Shown here piece after piece: positions 1 to 9,112 of a DNA stretch of 64,000 nucleotides. The translations under genes were made by a program, and so were the position numbers. Origin of the DNA: Arthrobacter sunyaminii (GTDB taxonomy: Bacteria > Actinomycetota > Actinomycetes > Actinomycetales > Micrococcaceae). Below the pieces are notes generated by a model. The model was not told the origin of the DNA, did not search any database, and saw only the letters and a list, made by a program, of their open reading frames with translations. The stretch covers positions 2,852,001 through 2,916,000 of the forward strand of contig NZ_CP076456.1 of assembly GCF_018866305.1 (NCBI RefSeq), read 5' to 3'. Position 1 is the stretch's first letter; every line of letters begins with the position of its first letter.

Positions 1-2
1 GG

Positions 3-386
3 CTTGCCTCGCGCCTGACGGACGTGGTCTACGTCAATGACTTTGTGCTGCAGAAGGTCCGTCCGCAGAAGCAGATCGATCTGGGCATCCGGCACTTGAA
101 CGATTCAAGTGATCTCAGCCGCTTCTATTCCATGCGCAACCGCGGCCACACGGGTCAGTATCTGCGGGCGCACGGGCGGTACAACCGCCTTGGGTTTGCG
201 CTGGGAACGCTGCTGACTGCCGGCAAGGAGATTCTGCGGCTGCTTGCCGTAGAGCACCGGGTTGCCGGGGCGCCGAGCCTGTGGCGCGGTTGGCGGGAAA
301 GCCGGTTGATCCTGCACGATGGATCTTGGCAGCCCATGCCGCCGCTTGATCCGGCCCCGTCCAACGATCGGAAACACCAGGTTTGA
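3..386 (+). CDS. Glycosyltransferase family 2-like protein, C-terminal part (cut by window start)
   Basis: The frame is open from the first bases, so the gene starts outside the window and only about 127 residues are seen. The visible end has a basic, aromatic stretch (FYSMRNRGHTGQYLRAHGRY) followed by a hydrophobic segment (LGFALGTLLTAGKEIL). This resembles the C-terminal tail of rhamnosyl- or galactofuranosyl-type GT2 enzymes, where such a segment lies against the membrane. The nucleotide-binding and DxD region is not in the window, so the family call is by resemblance only. The stop codon overlaps the start of the downstream epimerase gene, which suggests an operon for envelope polysaccharide synthesis. 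An unrelated membrane-associated protein cannot be excluded. Confidence 0.5.
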   Translation, partial: LASRLTDVVYVNDFVLQKVRPQKQIDLGIRHLNDSSDLSRFYSMRNRGHTGQYLRAHGRYNRLGFALGTLLTAGKEILRLLAVEHRVAGAPSLWRGWRESRLILHDGSWQPMPPLDPAPSNDRKHQV

Positions 387-1399
387 CGCACGACATTTCT
401 CCGCACCATCCCGCAGTACAGAACGCCAGCGCAGCCGAGCCGACGACGTCGGCTGTTTGGGCCGTGCTCGGATCCTCCGGTTTTATCGGCAGCGCCGTAT
501 GCGAATCACTGCGTGCCGCCGGACTTACCGTGCGCGCCGTTGCAGCTCCCCGGCTCGAGTCAGCCGCCGAGGACGCAGCGGGGCTGCTTGAGGAAGCTTC
601 CGCACTGGCTGCAGTACGGACGGAACTCGCGAACGCCTTTGCCGGCGCGGACGTCATCATCAACGCGGCCGGCCTCGCCACGCCGGGAGGAACAGACTCC
701 CCCGCGCTCCGCGGGGCCAATGCGCTGCTGCCGCTGGTTGTTGCCGATGCTGCAGACGCGGCCGGAGTTCGCCGCTTCGTCCACCTGAGCAGCGCCGCCG
801 TGCAGGGACACCGTCCGTTCCTGGACGAAACCAGCTACGTCCAGCCGTTTTCCGCCTATTCCCGGTCCAAGGCCCTGGGCGAACGCGGTCTGGCGGCACG
901 GTCTGCCGGTGCCTGCGGCGTCGTGACCATCCGGGCCACCTCTGTTCAGGGACCGCAGCGGCCCACAACGGTCAGTCTTGCCCGTTTGGCCGCCTCTCCG
1001 CTCGCCACCGTCGCGGGCGAGGGAACGGCGCCTTCCCCGGTCAGTTCAGTGGATTCACTTGTGCAGTTCATCCGCACCGTGGGACTGCACGCGGGCCGTG
1101 TTCCCGCCGTCGTCCTGCAGCCGTGGGAGCATGCCACGGTGGCAGGAGTGCTGGAGGCGGCGGGCGGCCGGAAGCCGCTGCGGCTGCCTCAATGGCTGTG
1201 CCGCAGCGCGCTCTGGAGCGGCTACCGGCTCTCTGCCCTCGCGGGCGAGCGGCTGCACGGTCCCCTGCGCCGCCTGGAAATGATGTGGTTCGGCCAGCGG
1301 CAGGTTCCCGGCTGGGCCGAAGCGAGCGGCAACGTTCCCGAGCCCCGGGTGCAGGAAGTCCTGCGCTCTGTGCAGGTCCGGGAACCGGCAAACCACTAG
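383..1399 (+). CDS. NAD-dependent epimerase/dehydratase (extended SDR)
   Basis: A 338-residue extended short-chain dehydrogenase/reductase. The Rossmann motif GSSGFIGS lies near residues 31-38. The catalytic Tyr-Lys pair is seen as YSRSK near residues 156-160, preceded by the serine-rich strand VHLSSAAVQG. Proteins of this family modify nucleotide sugars or similar substrates; the substrate cannot be read from the sequence. The chosen TTG start overlaps the stop of the preceding glycosyltransferase by four bases. This is typical of translational coupling and places the enzyme in the same envelope glycan pathway. The N-terminal 25 residues before the Rossmann fold are low-complexity, so a later start is possible. 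Confidence 0.8.
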   Translation: MTHDISPHHPAVQNASAAEPTTSAVWAVLGSSGFIGSAVCESLRAAGLTVRAVAAPRLESAAEDAAGLLEEASALAAVRTELANAFAGADVIINAAGLATPGGTDSPALRGANALLPLVVADAADAAGVRRFVHLSSAAVQGHRPFLDETSYVQPFSAYSRSKALGERGLAARSAGACGVVTIRATSVQGPQRPTTVSLARLAASPLATVAGEGTAPSPVSSVDSLVQFIRTVGLHAGRVPAVVLQPWEHATVAGVLEAAGGRKPLRLPQWLCRSALWSGYRLSALAGERLHGPLRRLEMMWFGQRQVPGWAEASGNVPEPRVQEVLRSVQVREPANH

Positions 1400-1471
1400 C
1401 CCGCCGGCTCCCGGCTCCCGCCATCCGGCCCCCAGCCGCCCGCATCCCGCCGAGTGCAGCGGTCATGCGCC

Positions 1472-2143
1472 TTAGGCTGCGTCTGCTGACTGCCTCTGAA
1501 CTCCCGGCACGACTTCCTGCAACCGTTCCAGGCTGATCGCGCCCTGCCGGACCACGCGCAGGGTGTCGGATGTGGCATCGACGATGGTTGACGGCACTCC
1601 GGCCTCACCGTGTTCCGGCCGGGGGCCGGCCTCCAGATAAACCTCCACGGACTCGGCCAGCTGCTCGCGGGCCTGCGCGGCAGTCTGAGCCGCAGGGTTG
1701 CCGGTGCGGTTAGCCGATGAGACTGCCAGCGGCCCGGTGAGGTTCAACAGTTCCAGCGCAATGGGGTCATCGGGCATCCGCAGCGCAACAGTGCCCATGG
1801 TGTCGCCGAGGTCCCAGGTCAGCGAGGGCTGTGCATGGAAAATCAACGTCAGCCCGCCGGGCCAGAAGGCCTGGGCCAGCGCCCGCGCGTCCTCGGAAAC
1901 ATCCACTGCCAGCCCGTCCATGGTCTGCATCCTCGGAATCAGCACGGGCGGCGGCATGGACCGGCCCCGGCCTTTCGATGCCAGCAGGGTAGCCACGGCC
2001 TGGGGTGAAAAGGCGTCTGCCCCGATGCCGTACACGGTGTCGGTTGGCAGGACCACGCACTGCTTGGCGGCCACAGCCTGCTGGGCCTTTGCCAGGCCCT
2101 CGCTTCGGCTCTGCGGATCAGTGCAGTCGTAAGTGGTAGTCAC
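1472..2143 (-). CDS. tsaC: L-threonylcarbamoyladenylate synthase (Sua5/YrdC/TsaC family)
   Basis: This 223-residue protein makes threonylcarbamoyl-AMP from threonine, bicarbonate and ATP, the first step of the t6A modification at position 37 of ANN-decoding tRNAs. The family signature is clear: LPTDTVYGIGADAF near residues 32-45, the KGRGRSMPPPVLI loop, and the C-terminal SSANRTGNPA and GVPSTIVDATSD motifs. The length matches the short YrdC-domain form, without the extra Sua5 C-terminal domain. The GTG start follows an AAGGA ribosome-binding site. It is the last gene of the minus-strand block, downstream of prmC, an arrangement common in actinobacteria. Confidence 0.93.
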   Translation of the reverse strand: MTTTYDCTDPQSRSEGLAKAQQAVAAKQCVVLPTDTVYGIGADAFSPQAVATLLASKGRGRSMPPPVLIPRMQTMDGLAVDVSEDARALAQAFWPGGLTLIFHAQPSLTWDLGDTMGTVALRMPDDPIALELLNLTGPLAVSSANRTGNPAAQTAAQAREQLAESVEVYLEAGPRPEHGEAGVPSTIVDATSDTLRVVRQGAISLERLQEVVPGVQRQSADAA

Positions 2144-2191
2144 GGGTTTCCTTGTTTCCTTGGGATCAGTACATCTGGTTGATGTTGGGGG

Positions 2192-3073
2192 TCAGTGGGT
2201 TTCAGCCGGGGACGAAGTCCGCACGGCGGAGGTGGCCCGCGGACGTCCGTTTAGATCAGTGTGCGTGGCAACGCCGCGCCAGCAGGCTTCGGCCGACAGC
2301 AGCGCAGCAATCCGCTCGGCCTGGACTTCGGCGTGTTCCATGACAAAGTAACCGTCCGGAAGCAGCAGCCGGGCAGCGGTGGCGGCAGCCGCCAGCGGCA
2401 GTTCAAGTCCGTCCTGCCCGCCGCCGTAAAGTGCCATGGCCGGATCATGCTCGGCGGCTTCCGGTTCATTGGGTACAGCATCGGCGGGGACGTACGGCGG
2501 GTTGGACACCACCACGTCAAAGCTGCCGTTTTCATCCGCCAGAGCGGTCCGCAGGTCCGCATGCAGGAGGCGGACTCCCAGCGGTTCGAGGTTCTGGCTC
2601 GCCCAGGCCAGGGCCAGCGGGCTCAGCTCGACGGCGGATACCTCAGCATCCGGAACTTCGGTGGCCAGGGCGGCGGCAATGGCACCGGAGCCGGTGCCAA
2701 GGTCCACTGCCCGAACCGCAGGCTTCCCGGCAGCAAGAACGGCACGGGCATGGTCGATGGCCAGCTGGGCCACCGTTTCCGTCTCGGGCCGGGGGACGAA
2801 GACCCCGGGCCCGACCTTCAGCTCGAGGTAGCGGAAGGACGCGGAACCCGTCAGGTGCTGCAGCGGCACGCGGGAGGCCCGCTCGGCCACCAGCTCGGCA
2901 TATCCTGCCGGGACCGGTGCATCGGTGAAGGCCAGCGCCTTCACCCTGCCGCGGGACTCCCCCAGCACATGTGCGGCCAGCAGTTCGGCGTCCACGGCCG
3001 GAGTGGGCACCCCGGCTGCGGCCAGAGTGGCTGTTGCCTCACGCAAAGCCGCTGCCAGGGTGGTGGATTCCAT
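2192..3073 (-). CDS. prmC: Peptide chain release factor N5-glutamine methyltransferase PrmC (HemK)
   Basis: A 293-residue class I SAM-dependent methyltransferase that methylates the glutamine of the GGQ motif in release factors. It has the helical N-terminal substrate-binding domain, then the SAM site VDLGTGSGAIA near residues 121-131, and the diagnostic NPPYVP motif near residues 189-195, which binds the target glutamine. It starts only eight bases after the prfA stop codon, so enzyme and substrate are co-expressed. No separate strong ribosome-binding site is evident, which fits translational coupling. Confidence 0.95.
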   Translation of the reverse strand: MESTTLAAALREATATLAAAGVPTPAVDAELLAAHVLGESRGRVKALAFTDAPVPAGYAELVAERASRVPLQHLTGSASFRYLELKVGPGVFVPRPETETVAQLAIDHARAVLAAGKPAVRAVDLGTGSGAIAAALATEVPDAEVSAVELSPLALAWASQNLEPLGVRLLHADLRTALADENGSFDVVVSNPPYVPADAVPNEPEAAEHDPAMALYGGGQDGLELPLAAAATAARLLLPDGYFVMEHAEVQAERIAALLSAEACWRGVATHTDLNGRPRATSAVRTSSPAETH

Positions 3074-3081
3074 CGGCTTAC

Positions 3082-4161
3082 TTAGTTCTCGTCACCGATG
3101 GCGTCCAGGCGGGCCTGTTCATCCATTTCGATGGCAGCCTGCACCACGGCCTCCAGCTCGCCGTTCAGGACGGTGTCCAGGTTGTAGGCCTTGTAGCCGG
3201 TGCGGTGATCCACGATCCGGTTTTCCGGGTAGTTGTACGTGCGGATGCGCTCGGAACGGTCCATGGTGCGGATCTGCGACTTGCGGATGTCCGAGTTGGC
3301 GGCGTCGATCTTTTCCTGCTCGTGGGCCAGGATGCGGGAACGGAGCACGCGCATGGCGGCTTCGCGGTTCTGCAGCTGCGATTTCTCGTTCTGCATGGCC
3401 ACCACAATTCCGGTGGGAAGGTGGGTGATGCGCACGGCGGAGTCGGTGGTGTTCACGGACTGTCCGCCGGGGCCGGAGGAACGGTAGACGTCGATCTTCA
3501 GGTCGTTCTGGTTGATCTCGACTTCTTCAGGCTCGTCCACCTCGGGCAGCACCAGCACGCCTGCCGCCGAGGTGTGGATGCGGCCCTGGGATTCCGTGAC
3601 CGGGACACGCTGGACGCGGTGCACGCCGCCCTCGTACTTCAGGCGGGCGTAGACGCCCTCGGCCGGGTCATTGGAGTTGCCCTTGATGGCCATGGAGACA
3701 TCCTTGTAGCCGCCCAGATCGGACTCGGTGGCGGAGATGATCTCGGTGCGCCAGCCGCGGTGCTCGGCATAACGGGTGTACATGCGCAGCAGGTCACCGG
3801 CGAACAGTGCTGCTTCATCGCCGCCTTCACCGCCCTTGACCTCGATGATGACGTCGCGGCCGTCATTGGGGTCGCGCGGAATCAGCAGGCGGCGCAGGGT
3901 TTCCTGTGCCTCATCCAGCTGTTCCTTCAGCACGGGAACCTCGGCGGCGAATTCCGGATCCTCCGCTGCCATTTCAGACGCTGCGGCGAGGTCGTCCTCG
4001 AGGGCGTGCCACTTGTTGTAGGCGTCCACGATGCGGCTGAGCTCGGCATAACGCCGCCCGAGCCGCCGGGCCAGGCCCTGATCCGCATGCACTGCGGGAT
4101 CGGAAAGCCGCAGCTGCAGCTCTGCGTGCTCATCCAACAGACCCTGTATGGACTCAAACAT
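3082..4161 (-). CDS. prfA: Peptide chain release factor 1
   Basis: This 359-residue class I release factor ends translation at UAA and UAG. The GGQ motif that triggers peptidyl-tRNA hydrolysis is in [17 protein letters not shown] near residue 230. The RF1-type stop-codon recognition tripeptide PxT appears as PVT in [15 protein letters not shown] near residue 185, which separates it from RF2 (SPF). Length is normal for RF1. It is followed directly by prmC, which methylates this GGQ. The intergenic region to rho upstream is about 220 bases and may carry its own promoter. Confidence 0.97.
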   Translation of the reverse strand: MFESIQGLLDEHAELQLRLSDPAVHADQGLARRLGRRYAELSRIVDAYNKWHALEDDLAAASEMAAEDPEFAAEVPVLKEQLDEAQETLRRLLIPRDPNDGRDVIIEVKGGEGGDEAALFAGDLLRMYTRYAEHRGWRTEIISATESDLGGYKDVSMAIKGNSNDPAEGVYARLKYEGGVHRVQRVPVTESQGRIHTSAAGVLVLPEVDEPEEVEINQNDLKIDVYRSSGPGGQSVNTTDSAVRITHLPTGIVVAMQNEKSQLQNREAAMRVLRSRILAHEQEKIDAANSDIRKSQIRTMDRSERIRTYNYPENRIVDHRTGYKAYNLDTVLNGELEAVVQAAIEMDEQARLDAIGDEN

Positions 4162-4381
4162 CTTTTACATTCCTCTTTCGATGGTTGGAACCGGCCCAAA
4201 GCGGACGGTTCCATGGCAATTTCACGGCGGAGATTTTCGACTGCCCAACAGCAGTTTATCCGTGCCCGGCCTCCGGACCTGTGCCTGGACTTCGGGACCT
4301 GCGCGTTAACTGCCAAGCCGCCCAGACTCCGGTCCGTCCGCGGAAGGCGGAGGCCGGAATATGAGCGGCTTGGTAAGGCAG

Positions 4382-6598
4382 CTAGTTGTCCTTGGTGCCC
4401 AGGGTGGTCTGCTGGACCTGCATCAGGAACTCAACGTTGGACTGCGTCTCACGGATCTTTCCGGTGAGCAGTTCCAGAGCCTGCTGCGTGTCCAGACCGG
4501 ACAGGACGCGGCGCAGCTTCCACATGATCTTGACTTCATCAGGGGAAAGCAGGTTCTCTTCGCGGCGGGTACCGGACGCGTTGACGTCCACGGCCGGGAA
4601 GATGCGCTTGTCCGCGAGGTTGCGGGACAGGCGCAGTTCCATGTTGCCGGTGCCCTTGAATTCCTCGAAGATCACCTCGTCCATCTTGGATCCGGTTTCC
4701 ACCAGGGCCGTGGCCAGGATGGTCAGCGAACCGCCGTTTTCGATGTTGCGGGCAGCACCGAAGAAACGCTTGGGCGGGTACAGCGCCGAGGAGTCGACAC
4801 CGCCGGACAGGATACGGCCCGACGCCGGAGCGGCCAGGTTGTAGGCACGGCCCAGGCGGGTCATGGAGTCCAGGAGGACGACGACGTCGTTGCCCATTTC
4901 CACGAGGCGCTTGGCCCGCTCGATGGCGAGTTCGGCAACGGTGGTGTGGTCATCGGCGGGACGGTCGAAGGTGGAGGCGATAACCTCGCCCTTCACCGTG
5001 CGCTGCATGTCCGTGACTTCTTCGGGACGCTCGTCCACGAGGACCATCATGAGGTGGACCTCAGGATTGTTGATCGTGATGGCGTTGGCGATTGCCTGCA
5101 GGATGAGGGTCTTACCGGCCTTTGGCGGGGAGACGATCAGGCCGCGCTGGCCCTTGCCGATCGGAGCCACGAGGTCGATGACACGCGGGCCGATCACCTT
5201 GGCGGAGGTCTCCAGGCGCAGGCGCTCGGAGGGGTACAGGGGAACCAGCTTGGAGAACTCCACGCGGTCCTTGTTGTCCTCGGCGGGCTTGCCGTTGACC
5301 GAGGTCAGGCGAACCAGTGCGTTGAACTTCTGACGCTGGTTGCCGCCCTGGTTCTCGCCTTCGCGCGGTGCGCGGATGGCACCGACAACGGCGTCACCCT
5401 TGCGCAGGTTGTACTTCTTGACCTGGGCCAGGGACACGTAGACGTCGTTCGGGCCCGGCAGGTAACCGGAGGTGCGGACAAACGCGTAGTTCTCCAGGAC
5501 GTCCAGGATGCCGGCTACGGGCAGCAGGACGTCGTCGTCAGTGACCTCGACGTCGTCGACGTCCGGGTTCTGGTTCCGGTTGCGGCGGCGCTCGTTGCGG
5601 TCGCGGAAACGGTCGTTCCGGTCGCTGCGATCGTTGCGGTCATTCCGGTCGTTGCGGTTGCGGTTGCGGCGGTTGCGCCCGCGCCCGTTCTCCTCATTGT
5701 CATTGTCGCGGCTGTCGCTGCGATTGTTGTCACGGTTGTCACTGCGGCTGTTGTCGCGCTCATTCCGGTCGCCGCGGTTGTTGTTCTCGCGCTCATTCCG
5801 ATCGCCGCGGTTGTTGTTCTCGCGCTCATTCCGGTCGCCGCGGTTGTTCTCGCGCTCATTCCGGTCGCCGCGGTTGTTCTCGCGGTTATTGTCACGCTTG
5901 TTCTCACGGCTGTCGCTGCGGTTGTTCTCGCGGCGGTCCTCAGAGGCGCTGTTGTTCGCCGGGGCGCCCGCACCGTTCTCTGCGGCATTGGACGGCGCAG
6001 AATCGGCATTCGGCTGCTCGGCCTTGCTGTTGTCGGCACGGCCGTTCTCGGAGGTGCCGTCGCTGTCCGCACGGCGGCTGCGTGAACGGCGGTTGCTGCG
6101 CTCGCGCTGCGGCTGCTCTTCGCGCGGAGTCTCCTCGCGGGAGTTTTCCTCCCGCGGAGCCTCAGCCTGTGCGGGCTCAGCTGCGGTCCGGGCGGGTGCC
6201 TCGGCGGCAGGCGCAGTGACTACTCCGTCACTGGCAGCGCGGCGGTTGCGGTTGCGGGTCCGCGCCGGACGCTCGGGGGCTGCCTGCTCTGCGGCCGGGG
6301 CCTCAGCGGCAGCCGGGGCTGCGGAACCTGCTGTGGCAACGTCGGCCTGCGCAGTCTCGGTCTTGGCACCGCGGACCGGCCGGTCGGCAACTGCGCCGCC
6401 CCGCTGGTGGTTGGAGATCGCCGTTACGAGATCTCCCTTGCGCATGCGGGATCCGCCGGTAATGCCCAGCTGGCCGGCAAGCGCCTGAAGCTGGGCGAGC
6501 TTAAGGCCAGCCAGTCCGGAGCTTTTTGAAGTCGCTTCGCCGTTGGTTCCGGCGGTAGCTGAGTCCACACCTGTTGTCAGGTCAGTGGTATCGGTCAC
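4382..6598 (-). CDS. rho: Transcription termination factor Rho with long N-terminal insertion
   Basis: A hexameric RNA-dependent ATPase that terminates transcription. At 738 residues it is far longer than the E. coli enzyme (about 420). Residues about 28-65 form the Rho N-terminal helical domain (LAGLKLAQLQALAGQLGI). Residues about 66-345 are a disordered linker, first Ala/Glu-rich and then Arg/Asn/Asp-rich with tandem RGDRNEREN repeats. The RNA-binding cold-shock-like domain follows, and then the ATPase core with Walker A SPPKAGKT near residues 487-495 and Walker B VVVLLDSMTRL. Such insertions are known in actinobacterial Rho proteins and add RNA contacts. The GTG start follows an AAGGA site. 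A 290-base leader and a good sigma-A promoter lie upstream. Confidence 0.97.
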   Translation of the reverse strand: MTDTTDLTTGVDSATAGTNGEATSKSSGLAGLKLAQLQALAGQLGITGGSRMRKGDLVTAISNHQRGGAVADRPVRGAKTETAQADVATAGSAAPAAAEAPAAEQAAPERPARTRNRNRRAASDGVVTAPAAEAPARTAAEPAQAEAPREENSREETPREEQPQRERSNRRSRSRRADSDGTSENGRADNSKAEQPNADSAPSNAAENGAGAPANNSASEDRRENNRSDSRENKRDNNRENNRGDRNERENNRGDRNERENNNRGDRNERENNNRGDRNERDNSRSDNRDNNRSDSRDNDNEENGRGRNRRNRNRNDRNDRNDRSDRNDRFRDRNERRRNRNQNPDVDDVEVTDDDVLLPVAGILDVLENYAFVRTSGYLPGPNDVYVSLAQVKKYNLRKGDAVVGAIRAPREGENQGGNQRQKFNALVRLTSVNGKPAEDNKDRVEFSKLVPLYPSERLRLETSAKVIGPRVIDLVAPIGKGQRGLIVSPPKAGKTLILQAIANAITINNPEVHLMMVLVDERPEEVTDMQRTVKGEVIASTFDRPADDHTTVAELAIERAKRLVEMGNDVVVLLDSMTRLGRAYNLAAPASGRILSGGVDSSALYPPKRFFGAARNIENGGSLTILATALVETGSKMDEVIFEEFKGTGNMELRLSRNLADKRIFPAVDVNASGTRREENLLSPDEVKIMWKLRRVLSGLDTQQALELLTGKIRETQSNVEFLMQVQQTTLGTKDN
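5755..5880 (-). repeat. Four tandem 30-33 bp repeats inside rho
   Basis: Four in-frame head-to-tail copies of a unit that begins cgcgctcattcc on the plus strand and encodes RGDRNEREN-N(N) on the minus strand. The first two copies (5755-5787 and 5788-5820) are 33 bases, the last two (5821-5850 and 5851-5880) are 30. The copies are almost identical: copies 1 and 2 differ at one base, and copies 3 and 4 lack one Asn codon. Degenerate units continue on both sides. Near-identity at DNA level suggests recent expansion by slippage. Confidence 0.9.
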
Positions 6599-6976
6599 GA
6601 AGGATCCTTCCCCCTCGTCGGGCGGTCCGGCGCAGTGCCGGCCGCGGATGATTTGATCCTGGTCCCCCTATGGTCAGACATGGGGGGCAGGGTTCGCCGG
6701 TTCCGGCAAGAGCCGGGCAACGGCGAATCTACTGGGTGCCTCTTGGAAAGAAATCCACAGGAGTTTGGTCAGCTTTGCTGCCGAACTACGCGGCATTCAA
6801 GGGAACTGACCTTTTCTTGGCAGTACCCGAAGGCTGCACCGGGGATTGCGCTTCCGCAGTTGAATAAGAGTATTCAAACACGATGCTTGGACAGTATGCC
6901 CCTGACAGCGAGTTTTCAACAAATACTCAGTGCGGTCCAAGTATGGACGGCCTGGATGCGGGAGCACAAATGACGG
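6599..6976. other. Rho leader / intergenic region
   Basis: These 378 bases separate thrB from rho and hold no convincing gene. They contain the candidate rho promoter and its roughly 290-base untranslated leader. Within the leader is a perfect inverted repeat with 7-base arms, TTGAATA-AGAG-TATTCAA, at 6860-6877. Long leaders upstream of rho are known to support autoregulation by Rho-dependent attenuation, so this leader may serve that purpose. I see no classical intrinsic terminator behind thrB's neighbours here. Confidence 0.6.
6891..6919 (-). promoter_or_regulatory. Candidate sigma-A promoter for rho
   Basis: On the minus strand a -35 box TTGAAA (6914-6919) and a -10 box TACTGT (6891-6896) are separated by exactly 17 bases. 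Transcription would start near 6884, giving a leader of about 290 bases before the rho GTG. Confidence 0.6.
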
Positions 6977-7987
6977 TTAGTACCGCTGGTGCTCTTCCAC
7001 TCTAGCACCATCACGATCAACACTCAGCCGCAAAACACGCCACAAATGAGCAGTTTTAGCGTCCGCAAGATGCCGGCCAATCAGATGCTCGGCCCGCTGC
7101 GCCTGGTCCTCGCCGTTGGCCAGAGCCATGACCGTGGGGCCCGCACCGGAAATGACGGCGGCGATGCCGTGTTCACGCAGGTGCCGCATCAGTGCCGCGC
7201 TGGGCTCCATGGCCGAAGCGCGGTAGTCCTGATGCAGGAAATCCACTGTTCCCGCCGGCAGCAGGGAGGGTTCCGCGGCGAGGGCATGAATCAGCAGGGC
7301 AGCCCGTCCCGAGTTGGCAGCGGCGGCCGGATGCGGGACCTGCGCGGGAAGCAGCCCGCGGGCACTCTCAGTGGAGAGTTCAGTGGCCGGCACCGCGGCA
7401 ACGGGGATGATGTCGCCGTGCACCGGTGCGCTGACAGAGCGGAAGATCCCCTCTTCTTCCCAGGAAATCGCCAAGCCGCCGGCCAGCGCCGGGGCCACAT
7501 TGTCCGGGTGGCCTTCCAACCGGGAACACAGGTCCAGCAGCGCAGCTGCATCCAGCCGGTGCTCCCGAGGCAGCAGGGCGTTGCCGGCCAGCACACCGGA
7601 AACGATGGCCGACGCCGAAGAGCCCAGCCCCCGGCCGTGGGGGATGACGTTTTCCGCGTCCAGCTGCAGTCCGGGCAGGGAGAACCCTGCGGACTCCACG
7701 GTTTCCCTGATGGTCCGGACCACCAGGTGCGTGTCATCGGTGGGCAGCGTTCCGGCGCCCTCACCGGTGATGCGCACCGTGGTGCCCGGCTGAGCGGACG
7801 TGCGCACGCGCACGGTGTCATACAGGCCGACGGCCAGGCCCAGGCTGTCAAAACCCGGGCCCAGATTGGCGCTGGTGGCGGGAACCCGCACGGTCACGTC
7901 CTGACCGGCGGCCACCGCTCCGGTTACCGTTCCCGGCGCAGGCACTGACGCAGCGCGGGGCAGGGCAGCGGAATCACTCGCATGCAT
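6977..7987 (-). CDS. thrB: Homoserine kinase
   Basis: A 336-residue GHMP-family kinase that phosphorylates homoserine with ATP on the way to threonine. The start of the GHMP fold is visible as VRVPATSANLGPGFDSLG near residues 33-50, and the phosphate-binding loop as PHGRGLGSSASA near residues 111-122. The C-terminal GAGPTVMAL motif is also present. It is the last gene of the hom-thrC-thrB series, five bases after thrC. Its first codons contain two overlapping ATG triplets; the in-frame one at 7985-7987 is used here. Length is slightly above average because of an N-terminal extension before the GHMP domain. Confidence 0.96.
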   Translation of the reverse strand: MHASDSAALPRAASVPAPGTVTGAVAAGQDVTVRVPATSANLGPGFDSLGLAVGLYDTVRVRTSAQPGTTVRITGEGAGTLPTDDTHLVVRTIRETVESAGFSLPGLQLDAENVIPHGRGLGSSASAIVSGVLAGNALLPREHRLDAAALLDLCSRLEGHPDNVAPALAGGLAISWEEEGIFRSVSAPVHGDIIPVAAVPATELSTESARGLLPAQVPHPAAAANSGRAALLIHALAAEPSLLPAGTVDFLHQDYRASAMEPSAALMRHLREHGIAAVISGAGPTVMALANGEDQAQRAEHLIGRHLADAKTAHLWRVLRLSVDRDGARVEEHQRY

Positions 7988-7992
7988 ATCTG

Positions 7993-9108
7993 TTAGCCCG
8001 CAGCCTGTGCTTCCAGCCCCAGCGCGGCGGCAACGGAGACGACGTCGAACTCCACCTTGGTGGGTTCAACCTCGGAACCGTCGGCCGTGCGCAGGGCCCA
8101 CTGCGGGTCCTTCAGGCCGTGGCCGGTGACGGTGATGACAATCTTCTTGCCCGTGGGTGCCTCGCCGGCGGCGTGCTTCTTGAGCAGTCCGGCCACGCCT
8201 GCGGCGGAGGCCGGCTCCACAAAGACGCCTTCCCGGGAAGACAGCCAGCGGTGCGCTTCGAGAATCTCGGTGTCCGTCACGGCTTCGATCAGCCCGCCGG
8301 ACTCGTCGCGGGCAGCAATGGCCTGCTCCCAGGAGGCAGGGTTGCCAATACGGATGGCGGTGGCAATGGTGTCCGGATCCGTCACCGGATGACCCTTTAC
8401 CAGTGGTGATGCACCCTCAGCCTGGAAGCCCCACATCACGGGAGTCTTCGTGGCCACCGGTGCCAGTTCCTCGCCCGCGACGTTGGTGTAAGGCTCGGAG
8501 TATTCCCGGTAGCCCTTCCAGTACGCGGTGATGTTACCGGCGTTGCCCACTGGCAGCAGGTGGTAATCGGGGGCATCGCCGAGGTAGTCCACCACTTCGA
8601 AGGCAGCGGTCTTCTGTCCTTCGATGCGGGCGGGGTTTACGGAGTTCACCAGGAACACCGGATAGGCCTCGGCGAGCTTGCGGGCCACATCCAGGCAGTT
8701 GTCGAAGTTGCCGTTGACCTGCAGCAGTTCAGCGCCGTGGGCAATGGCCTGGCTGAGCTTGCCCATGGAGATCTTGCCGTCCGGAACCAGCACGGCGCAG
8801 GTGATGCCGGCCTGCGTGGCGTACGCGGCGGCCGAGGCGGAGGTGTTGCCGGTGGAGGCGCAGACCACGGCCTTGGCACCGGATTCGACGGCGGCCGTCA
8901 TGGCCATCGTCATCCCGCGGTCCTTGAAGGAACCCGTGGGGTTCATGCCCTCGACCTTGAGGTAAACCTCATTGCCGGTCAGTTCGGAGAGGGCCTTCGC
9001 TTTCACCAGCGGAGTGCCGCCCTCACCGAGGGTGATGATCTCGGTGCTCTCGGTTACGGGAAGACGATCGGCGTATTCGGCGATGACGCCGCGCCATTGA
9101 TGAGCCAC
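7993..9108 (-). CDS. thrC: Threonine synthase
   Basis: A 371-residue PLP enzyme (fold type II) that converts O-phosphohomoserine to threonine. The PLP lysine lies in [11 protein letters not shown] near residue 61. The phosphate-binding glycine loop is seen as [11 protein letters not shown] near residue 185. The length matches the short actinobacterial threonine synthase class rather than the longer E. coli form. It follows hom by four bases and precedes thrB, so homoserine is processed by one transcript. Confidence 0.96.
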   Translation of the reverse strand: MAHQWRGVIAEYADRLPVTESTEIITLGEGGTPLVKAKALSELTGNEVYLKVEGMNPTGSFKDRGMTMAMTAAVESGAKAVVCASTGNTSASAAAYATQAGITCAVLVPDGKISMGKLSQAIAHGAELLQVNGNFDNCLDVARKLAEAYPVFLVNSVNPARIEGQKTAAFEVVDYLGDAPDYHLLPVGNAGNITAYWKGYREYSEPYTNVAGEELAPVATKTPVMWGFQAEGASPLVKGHPVTDPDTIATAIRIGNPASWEQAIAARDESGGLIEAVTDTEILEAHRWLSSREGVFVEPASAAGVAGLLKKHAAGEAPTGKKIVITVTGHGLKDPQWALRTADGSEVEPTKVEFDVVSVAAALGLEAQAAG

Positions 9109-9112
9109 GGTA

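Noticed and set aside
5755..5880. Tandem repeats that at first look like a short CRISPR array
   Set aside because: The units are directly adjacent with no spacers, and they are in frame within rho.
4361..6085. A 574-codon plus-strand frame with Val/Ala-rich repeats opposite rho
   Set aside because: The apparent hydrophobic repeats are the reverse reading of the Arg/Asn/Asp repeats in rho. The Rho ATPase motifs on the other strand decide the coding strand.
6635..6973. A 112-codon plus-strand frame in the rho leader
   Set aside because: No ribosome-binding site, no recognisable motif, and it overlaps the leader and promoter of rho.
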